IMG/VR virus record: IMGVR_UViG_3300032117_000146
Coordinates: 1-24,952 of that record
DNA length: 24,952 nucleotides
Reading direction: 5' to 3' (one strand)
Source: a virus
In this document: piece by piece, positions 19,006-24,952 of the stretch
Layout: every line of letters begins with the position of its first letter
Position numbering within the stretch: position 1 is the stretch's first letter
Program-made: the position numbers and the translations under genes
Notes under the pieces: generated by a model
The model's input: only the letters and a program-made list of their open reading frames with translations
Told to the model about the DNA's origin: nothing
The model's database searches: none

Positions 19006-20868
19006 TTATTCAAAAATAGCCACAGAAAAACGAATTAAACCAGCAGTTAAATTTGTATTGGTTTTATTAGCAACAGTAAACTGAACAGCAGTTGCAGTTC
19101 CTGTTGTAAAGTTAAACCACCCTATAACTCCTGAAGAATCAGTTGACATTAAAAAACCAGACGTTGGTTTATTTTTAAAATAAGATGAAGGAACAGGAAT
19201 TGTAACTACTTCAGTAGGAGAGCCACCTGTTAATGTATATACAACAGAATCATTGTATTGACGCTTAGGAATGTAATTATCTGTTGCTAATGTGTAATCA
19301 ACACCTGAAATTGAAATTCCAGTATTTAAATCAATAAAATTAGAAATACAAGCATTATCAATAGCGACTATATTAGTTGATGTATAAACTAAATTTGAAA
19401 GAATATAGTTTGCTTGAGAAAAACTAGAACCTGAATTTAAATATATTCCTGCTCCATTAAAATAATAAATAGAGTTTTCTGTTGCATAACTTCTAGCTAT
19501 ATCTCTTAAAATAATTCCCCAAGCAAGATTTGTTGATAATGATTGGTTTTGATTAGAAATAGCATTATTATGAATTGTATTTCCGCTGCCTGTATCTAAA
19601 ATAATACCAACAAAATTAGTATCTGCGTTTTGTGGGTTTAGATAAATATTTAAATCTGATATAAAACTTTGACTTACATTAACAATTTTAATTGCTGCTA
19701 TACGGCAATTAATATGTCCATTTGTAATAGTTGGTTGCAATAAACCGCATAAAGCTTGAGAAGGATAAAAACTTACTCCTACTGTGTATTGTGCAAGTAT
19801 TCCATACTGCACGTTAACCATATCAAATTGAGTAACATACAAACCTTCAAAATAATCAGGTAAAAAGATGCCAGCATAAGCAGAATAAATAGATAATTTG
19901 CTAAACTTGCTTTCAACAGGCATACCATCACCATCAATTTGAATAGCATATCCTTGCCAATTTCCTGTCGATGAGCCTTGTGAGTAATCCCCTAAAAACG
20001 CATAGTTAGATATGTTAGACCAACCAAGAGAGGTAACTCTAATTCCAATACCCCATCCAGTTGTAGCAGAATCATTTATTCCTCGTATTTCTACATCATC
20101 TATTAAAATTCTTCTTTCAGACCTATTTAAAGTTGTTCCTCTTGGTGAACCTGAGGTAACTTGAGGGCTTCCATTAATATATAAAGCTGTTTTGCCAGAA
20201 ACATATCCTGTAGAAGTTGAAAGGGTAAGGCCAGTTACTTTTGCATAATTAAGGTCATTTTGTTGTGTAAAATTAAATCCTGCATTTCCAGCAACAGAAG
20301 ATGTAAATTGAATTTCTGTAATATTTGCGCCATCACCATAAATATGAAAAAATCCAGTTGTCTTTGTAATTTGAGCAGAACATAAATAAGTTCCACTTGG
20401 AAAATAAACAGATTTATTTGAATTTATAGCAGATTGGATAGCAGTAGCTGAATCAACAGTACCAGTTGGGTCTGCGCCAAAATCTAAAACTGAAACAGAT
20501 TCTTGAAGTTTTTGAGCTACTGTGCGAACTACAGAATTAGATTGTCCTTCTTGATAACCAATGTATGTTGCTCCAGCAGCAACTTCTAAATCGCTGATTG
20601 ATAAAGGAGCGTCTGATTCCTGATCCCAAATTAAATTATTATTAACATCATAAACTTGTTGACGATAAGACCCATTTCCATAAGCAATACATTGTCCATT
20701 TGCATCCAATTGAATTGGATTTGTATTCAAAATGGTTAATGCTGGATCTTGATATGTGTTTTTAAATGTTGTTGTGCTTGGAATATAGTAATAAACCTTG
20801 CCTGAAGCTAAGGGATTACCATTAGAGTCAATAAATTGTTGTTTTCCGTTTGGTAAAATTCCACTCAT
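19006..20868 (-). CDS. Tailspike: phage head-binding N-terminus and right-handed beta-helix
   Basis: A 620-residue protein. Residues 1-90 are a virion-attachment domain: N-G-N-P-L-A-S-G-K-V-Y-Y-Y then N-T-Y-Q-D and Y-G-N-G-S-Y-R-Q-Q-V-Y-D. Residues 120-165 start the pectate-lyase-like helix with S-V-L-D-F-G-A-D-P-T-G-T and V-Y-F-P-S-G-T-Y. Repeated N-, S- and G-rich coils to about residue 530 fit a beta-helix, and the last 80 residues form a separate trimer tip. Tailspikes bind and usually cleave host surface polysaccharide. The active site cannot be read without structure. Codon use is much more AT-rich than in the neighbouring genes, which suggests exchange for host range. GAGGG lies nine bases before the start. 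Confidence 0.85.
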   Translation of the reverse strand: MSGILPNGKQQFIDSNGNPLASGKVYYYIPSTTTFKNTYQDPALTILNTNPIQLDANGQCIAYGNGSYRQQVYDVNNNLIWDQESDAPLSISDLEVAAGATYIGYQEGQSNSVVRTVAQKLQESVSVLDFGADPTGTVDSATAIQSAINSNKSVYFPSGTYLCSAQITKTTGFFHIYGDGANITEIQFTSSVAGNAGFNFTQQNDLNYAKVTGLTLSTSTGYVSGKTALYINGSPQVTSGSPRGTTLNRSERRILIDDVEIRGINDSATTGWGIGIRVTSLGWSNISNYAFLGDYSQGSSTGNWQGYAIQIDGDGMPVESKFSKLSIYSAYAGIFLPDYFEGLYVTQFDMVNVQYGILAQYTVGVSFYPSQALCGLLQPTITNGHINCRIAAIKIVNVSQSFISDLNIYLNPQNADTNFVGIILDTGSGNTIHNNAISNQNQSLSTNLAWGIILRDIARSYATENSIYYFNGAGIYLNSGSSFSQANYILSNLVYTSTNIVAIDNACISNFIDLNTGISISGVDYTLATDNYIPKRQYNDSVVYTLTGGSPTEVVTIPVPSSYFKNKPTSGFLMSTDSSGVIGWFNFTTGTATAVQFTVANKTNTNLTAGLIRFSVAIFE

Positions 20869-20896
20869 GTTTGATACCCTCTTTCAGTTCATCCAA

Positions 20897-20916
20897 GCGC
20901 ATCCTAAACCATGCGC
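20897..20916. repeat. Inverted repeat GCGCAT-N8-ATGCGC before the tailspike
   Basis: Perfect six-base arms (20897-20902, 20911-20916) in the 103-base gap before the tailspike gene. No T-run follows on either strand, so a terminator is unlikely. It may be a protein site or an RNA hairpin. Confidence 0.45.
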
Positions 20917-20971
20917 ATTCTTATTTGTTGCTTGTTCCTATAACTTCATTATCAATTTCAAAAAAGCCTTT

Positions 20972-23443
20972 TTATTGGCGCTGAGAAACTGAATTTGTGC
21001 CTACTCCAATCATACTTGGATAGAGCAATTCCATCAATTGCGGAGTGACAACGGGCTTTTTCGCCTGAATTGTCATTTGTGTTGGATTTAATAAATGCTC
21101 TGTTAAAGCATTAATGACCGCATCATTTTTGCGTTCCATTAATGATTGCCAAATTGATCCAGCTTTTCCACCAATTACACCACCAGCAGCAGCGCCACCA
21201 TATCCGCCCAATAATCCTCCAACAGTAGCTCCAGCAGCTCCTGACAAAGATCCAGTAGGCAGATGAGAAGCTAAAGTTCCCAATTTACCTGGCAAAACTG
21301 TTTCAAGCATATTTTGAGTAACTAAGTTTTGAACGGTATTAGATCCCAATGATTTTCCAAGACCAACCTTGCCTTGTCTTTGAAGGTCATCGCGAATAGA
21401 ACGTAAAGTGCTTAATTGATCAGCATCTAAGGATTTAGCTCTGTTTTTACCAAGAGATCCAATCTTCTTCTCGATGTCATTAATTGCATTATTAATTTTT
21501 CCAAGAGAAATATTGCCAAAATTATCGGTAATTTTTAAACCTTGGAGCAATTTCATTGCATCAATATCTTTTGATGAGGCAGAGTAATTTTCTAAATATT
21601 TATCAAATCCCTTATCAGGAACTCCATTATTGATTACCTTATCAAGCTCACTTTGAACTGTAAGCAATTCTCTACTTGCTTGTTGAGCAGCAGGATTTTC
21701 TTTAGCAGCGCGAGGATCAAGCAAATCACCAATGTGTTTGCGGACAGATTCATATAAATATTCAGGATCTGTATTTTTTGGATTTTCTAATTTAGATTTG
21801 ACATCATTAAGAACGGTTTTAACAGATGATCTTTCACCGCCTGCACCATTCAAGATTGAATCAATCTTATCTAATACTGGCTTTGGATTAACATTTGATT
21901 TATTAGCCCATAATTCGCTTAATTGTTCATTAGCAGATTTATCTCGAGCATTAATTGCTTCATTTAAAACTGTTGGATTTTCTGCAGCTTTATTAAAGAA
22001 ATTTAATCTTGCTTCTGCATTTGCTTGTTCGCGCTCAACAAAAGGAGTTGGGTTAATATCACGAATTGAGCGTTGCAAAGTGCTTAATCCAGCATTATTG
22101 GCAAGTTCAGCTAAAGTTGGGTTTGATAAAGGAACTATATTGTTTGCTCCATATGCATCTGTGCTTATTACATTTATAGGCTTATTTCCTGCAGCACGAT
22201 TTAATATGTTTTGAGCGATTTTTTCAGCACCACCTTGAGTAAATGGATTAACTGCAGCGCCTGCGACATTGCCTAAATATTGACCAACTTTTCCTGCTGC
22301 TGGTACTGCCAAAGGAATAGCAGCACCAACACCCGCATTAGTTTGAGCATTTTGAGCGATTTGTTGCCAAAATGGTTGTTCACCTAAAGTTGGCTGAGTT
22401 AAACCATAAAGAGCAGATAATCCAGCACTTCCTGCAGCTTGACCGCCTAACTTTGCAGCACCTTGACCGAATTCTTGCAATCCTAGACGTGCAGCCAAAT
22501 TAGCAGCTTGTTCGCCACCTTGAGTAATCATTGAACCGCCACCAGTTGCCAAAGCAGGCAAAACCTCACCAATCGTTGCGCCAGCAAGCGATGCAGCATT
22601 GGTTGGGGTTTGGGCTTGATATTGCTTTTCCCATGCTTTTGTGGCCTCTACGTCAGCATTGGCAGTATTTTGAATGAGTTTGGCAATATCGCTATTTGGT
22701 GCGATTTTATTGACACCGGATGCCAATAATTGCTCGAGCAGATTTGCGCCACCATGCAAAGGGGCAGCAATATGATGGCCAGCAGCAGCTAAAAAGTCCG
22801 ATGGATTGCCAACTACGTCCTTGGCTTGTTGCAATGGCTCATTATTTGCACCAGTAACGGTAACGGATGACTGTGGAGTTGCGCCAGTTGGTTGCTTTAC
22901 AAAAGCATTAAATTGATTCTCAACGTCTTGATCTACGTTTGCGCTGACATGAGGCAAAAAGTCTTTTGCGCGAGCGCCAGCTTCATGCGTAATAAGGGTT
23001 CGAGTAAAGGCAGCATTTGCTTCGGGTACGTTTGGAATTGTTCCGTCTGCGTTTAATTTAACCCCTGCGCTTTCTAATTCTTTTTTAAGGGTTTGTACGT
23101 ACTTTCCACCTTGAACGCTTGCGCCAGTTGTCGGATCACCATTGACCCAAGTGCCAACTAAACTTTCAGGAGTAATCTTTTGACCCTTCATTGCACCTTG
23201 GCCAGCCAAATAAGTGCCTGCTAAAGCCTGAGTGTCAAAAACACCATCCTCGGGTTTTTTGTAGGATTTATAGATCGGTCTGCCTGATTCATCTTTTCCA
23301 AGCAATATCCCGCTTGGATTGTTTGCGTCTGCTGCAACTCTTGGGCTTTTTGCGTCAGCAGGAGCAGTTCCTTTCGCCAAAGGAAGGGGAGTTTTTAGAA
23401 AAGAACTAAAAATCGAATCTTCAGAAAGATCTTGATCGGCCAT
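20972..23443 (-). CDS. Large virion protein, probable DNA ejection (injection) protein
   Basis: An 823-residue protein between another virion protein and the tailspike. The N-terminal region has residues around 70-160 with T-P-E-S-L-V-G-T-W-V-N-G-D-P, a motif found in phage structural transglycosylase-like proteins. The middle (about 270-400) is A/G-rich and hydrophobic, then a long charged helical part follows. Residues about 733-764 hold G-x-x-x-G/A patterns (V-G-G-L-L-G-G-Y-G-G-A-A-A-G-G-V-I-G-G), a glycine zipper that could insert into membranes. Large ejected proteins of P22 (gp16, gp20) and T7 act in this way. Start ATG at 23443, one base after the previous stop. Family not certain. Confidence 0.6.
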   Translation of the reverse strand: MADQDLSEDSIFSSFLKTPLPLAKGTAPADAKSPRVAADANNPSGILLGKDESGRPIYKSYKKPEDGVFDTQALAGTYLAGQGAMKGQKITPESLVGTWVNGDPTTGASVQGGKYVQTLKKELESAGVKLNADGTIPNVPEANAAFTRTLITHEAGARAKDFLPHVSANVDQDVENQFNAFVKQPTGATPQSSVTVTGANNEPLQQAKDVVGNPSDFLAAAGHHIAAPLHGGANLLEQLLASGVNKIAPNSDIAKLIQNTANADVEATKAWEKQYQAQTPTNAASLAGATIGEVLPALATGGGSMITQGGEQAANLAARLGLQEFGQGAAKLGGQAAGSAGLSALYGLTQPTLGEQPFWQQIAQNAQTNAGVGAAIPLAVPAAGKVGQYLGNVAGAAVNPFTQGGAEKIAQNILNRAAGNKPINVISTDAYGANNIVPLSNPTLAELANNAGLSTLQRSIRDINPTPFVEREQANAEARLNFFNKAAENPTVLNEAINARDKSANEQLSELWANKSNVNPKPVLDKIDSILNGAGGERSSVKTVLNDVKSKLENPKNTDPEYLYESVRKHIGDLLDPRAAKENPAAQQASRELLTVQSELDKVINNGVPDKGFDKYLENYSASSKDIDAMKLLQGLKITDNFGNISLGKINNAINDIEKKIGSLGKNRAKSLDADQLSTLRSIRDDLQRQGKVGLGKSLGSNTVQNLVTQNMLETVLPGKLGTLASHLPTGSLSGAAGATVGGLLGGYGGAAAGGVIGGKAGSIWQSLMERKNDAVINALTEHLLNPTQMTIQAKKPVVTPQLMELLYPSMIGVGTNSVSQRQ

Positions 23444-23444
23444 A

Positions 23445-24866
23445 TTATTGTCCTGGTGCTTCTAAGAAACCTTGTTTAACCATATTAACTAAATCTTTTT
23501 TGAATTTAGGCAACGTACCGGCAGCATTTTGACGCTCAATAAAGCTCTTTTGTTGCGCAGGAGTCATTACTGAAAACACGAATGCATCAGGATTGATTTG
23601 TTTATTCCATTGTGACTGCCACTTATTGAATTGGTCAGCAGGAGTGCCTGAATTCTGCCAAGCATAATCTTGAGCTTGGCGCATTTTCTCGATTGCGATG
23701 TTTTTGGTAAGAATATCCTCGTTTGCTAATTTGGAGATCGATGGATTAGCGTTACCAGTCAAAGCAGCATTTAAACGAGCATCTGTGCCAGTTCCAAGGC
23801 CTGCGGAAGCCAAAGACGCATAGTTTGTCATAATCTTCTTGAACTCGTCATAATCTTTGATTTCGCCCTTGAAGTCTTTTCCAGCGACTTTTTCAACAAC
23901 GTCAGGAGCAAGTGAATTCATAAACGATTTCATTTGATTGCGCCAATCTGTGCCTGGGCCAGTTTGGACACCAGGATTAGCCAAATTCTCGCGAGCTTGC
24001 TCAAGATAATTGATGCGAATAGGCACATCTGCAGCCACATCATGCAGATTTTGAGCAGCATTTGCTTGGTTTGTGCCACCAGTTGTCAATGCAGCTTGTT
24101 GTCCAGGGCCAAGAGTTGTTTGGAAACCGCCTGTGGATTTATTTTGACCGCCCATAGGCGCGTTTTGTGCGCCACCTTGAGCATTTGCACCACCCATAGG
24201 ATTTTGACCGCCTGTGATGCCTAAAAGCTCGGCTTTGCTGACTAAACGCTTAGCGCCAGTTGAAGGATCAATAATTTCTTGACTTGGAGTCAATAATTCA
24301 ATTTGACGAGCATTGTCTTGAGTGGCCAAATAATGTTGTCTGACATAAGCCCCGTATTGTTTTGGATCTTCAGGAATGCTTTGGACTTCTTGCTGAGCAG
24401 CCGTTGGAGATAAAACACCGCGCGTCATGGCATGAGCCATCTCATTTAGGATGTCATCTTTGGTGACTTTGTCGCCTTTTTGCATTAAACCACCAAGGCG
24501 AGCATTCCAGTAGTCATTTTCTTTGCGCGCATTGTCAATTTTGGCATTTAAAGCCGTATATTTTGCGCCTTCCATTTGCTGAAGTTGCGTACCAATCTGC
24601 GGAAGATTGTATGCAGCATTAGGATCTTGCGATAAAGCCTGCATGATTTGCGGAATATTGACATTCCCGTTTTGATCGGTATTTTGCTGAATTGCTTGTG
24701 AAACTGCTTGATTAGCAGCCATTTGTTGTTGCGCTTGTGCAATTCCTACTTTATTTTTCTGAATGTTCATTATTTGGCTAATTTCAGCAGGAATTGCGCC
24801 AAAATCAGGCAAATTTTGTTTTGTAGGAATGATGCTTGGATCAATCGTTTGTAAATTTAATGGCAT
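23445..24866 (-). CDS. Probable virion/ejection protein (473 residues)
   Basis: Directly before the 823-residue protein, with its stop one base from the next ATG (TAATATG). Helical and rich in Q, N and A: A-Q-A-Q-Q-Q-M-A-A-N-Q-A-V, then Y-W-N-A-R-L-G-G-L-M-Q. A G/N/Q-rich linker lies around 218-246 (P-M-G-G-A-N-A-Q-G-G), after which a second helical domain includes F-M-N-S-L-A-P-D and Y-A-S-L-A-S-A-G-L-G. Such composition is common for phage proteins that leave the head with DNA. AAGGA lies before the ATG at 24866. I cannot name a family; the order (ejection proteins then tailspike) fits a podovirus. Confidence 0.6.
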   Translation of the reverse strand: MPLNLQTIDPSIIPTKQNLPDFGAIPAEISQIMNIQKNKVGIAQAQQQMAANQAVSQAIQQNTDQNGNVNIPQIMQALSQDPNAAYNLPQIGTQLQQMEGAKYTALNAKIDNARKENDYWNARLGGLMQKGDKVTKDDILNEMAHAMTRGVLSPTAAQQEVQSIPEDPKQYGAYVRQHYLATQDNARQIELLTPSQEIIDPSTGAKRLVSKAELLGITGGQNPMGGANAQGGAQNAPMGGQNKSTGGFQTTLGPGQQAALTTGGTNQANAAQNLHDVAADVPIRINYLEQARENLANPGVQTGPGTDWRNQMKSFMNSLAPDVVEKVAGKDFKGEIKDYDEFKKIMTNYASLASAGLGTGTDARLNAALTGNANPSISKLANEDILTKNIAIEKMRQAQDYAWQNSGTPADQFNKWQSQWNKQINPDAFVFSVMTPAQQKSFIERQNAAGTLPKFKKDLVNMVKQGFLEAPGQ

Positions 24867-24875
24867 ATTGATTCC

Positions 24876-24952
24876 TTACCCTAACAAAGCGTAATTGATT
24901 AATTTATAACCATCGGAATCGGATAAAACCGCTTCAGGCATGATTTTTTCAA
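24876..24952 (-). CDS. C-terminal end of a virion protein resembling an S74-type tail-protein C-terminus
   Basis: The frame is open to the window edge and stops at 24876. The last 24 residues, E-K-I-M-P-E-A-V-L-S-D-S-D-G-Y-K-L-I-N-Y-A-L-L-G, contain the phrase P-E-A-V-x-x-D-x-D-G-Y-x-x-x-N-Y. This phrase is common at the end of peptidase S74 (intramolecular chaperone) domains of phage tail proteins and of related short virion proteins. Only the tail end is visible, so the call is tentative. It is the gene transcribed before the ejection proteins. Confidence 0.5.
   Translation of the reverse strand, partial: EKIMPEAVLSDSDGYKLINYALLG

Noticed and set aside
20869-20971. Terminator in the run AAAAAGGCTTTTTT after the 823-residue gene
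   Set aside because: Stem is almost only A-T with a three-base loop; not a convincing terminator.
1-24952. tRNA genes, CRISPR arrays, insertion sequences, integrase
   Set aside because: Scanned for cloverleaf-like, regularly spaced repeats, transposase motifs and tyrosine/serine recombinase motifs; none seen.

Overview
The window is a tailed-phage genome segment. It has a P22-like short-tailed (podovirus) head and DNA-packaging block, a lambdoid-type replication/nin/recombination region, and a Gram-negative lysis cassette with a nested i-spanin/o-spanin pair. The host is therefore a Gram-negative proteobacterium. The small-gene repertoire (DUF6378-like, DUF6496-like, Siphovirus Gp157, ERF, YdaS/Cro-like) would fit a freshwater beta- or gammaproteobacterial phage, but the host cannot be fixed from the sequence. 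No integrase, CI-type repressor, tRNA or CRISPR array was found. Both window edges cut through minus-strand virion genes, so the rest of the genome (remaining head/tail genes) probably lies beyond both ends.

Layout. (1) 12.57 kb down to 1, minus strand: a Cro/YdaS-like regulator, a DUF1376 replication initiator with internal tandem repeats (candidate origin), a P-like protein and a run of tiny genes. Two consecutive micro-proteins that each look like sigma-70 region 4 alone follow, then NinB and NinG. After a sigma-70-like promoter at 8726-8754 comes a three-gene mini-operon ended by a GAAA-tetraloop terminator at 7934-7957. Next are a ParB-MTase fusion, TerS, TerL, portal, scaffold, coat, an AT-hook-like small protein and a gp4-like tail accessory factor (cut by the left edge). 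The coat gene has its own near-consensus promoter, and a terminator that sits inside the next reading frame. (2) 12.60-12.74 kb: a divergent control region with two promoters and a 16-bp inverted-repeat operator. (3) 12.74-16.99 kb, plus strand: a tiny membrane peptide, ERF recombinase, Gp157, a protein with an SSB-like acidic tail, an HNH/AP2-type homing endonuclease, small unknowns and a lipoprotein. (4) 24.95 down to 16.98 kb, minus strand: the end of a gene resembling an S74-type tail protein, two large probable ejection proteins, the tailspike, then a lysis cassette (three membrane proteins, Rz with nested Rz1, GH24 endolysin) and a small zinc-finger protein that meets the plus-strand operon tail to tail.

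How it works together: the divergent region chooses between a recombination operon (plus) and a replication-to-late operon (minus). Genes are tightly packed, mostly with ATGA or TAATG stop/start overlaps. The two insulated units (coat, and the 8.7-7.9 kb mini-operon) carry terminators with the same AGGGGAAACCCT core, which implies gene-dosage control inside the late region. All functional calls come from motif recognition by eye; no database search was run.
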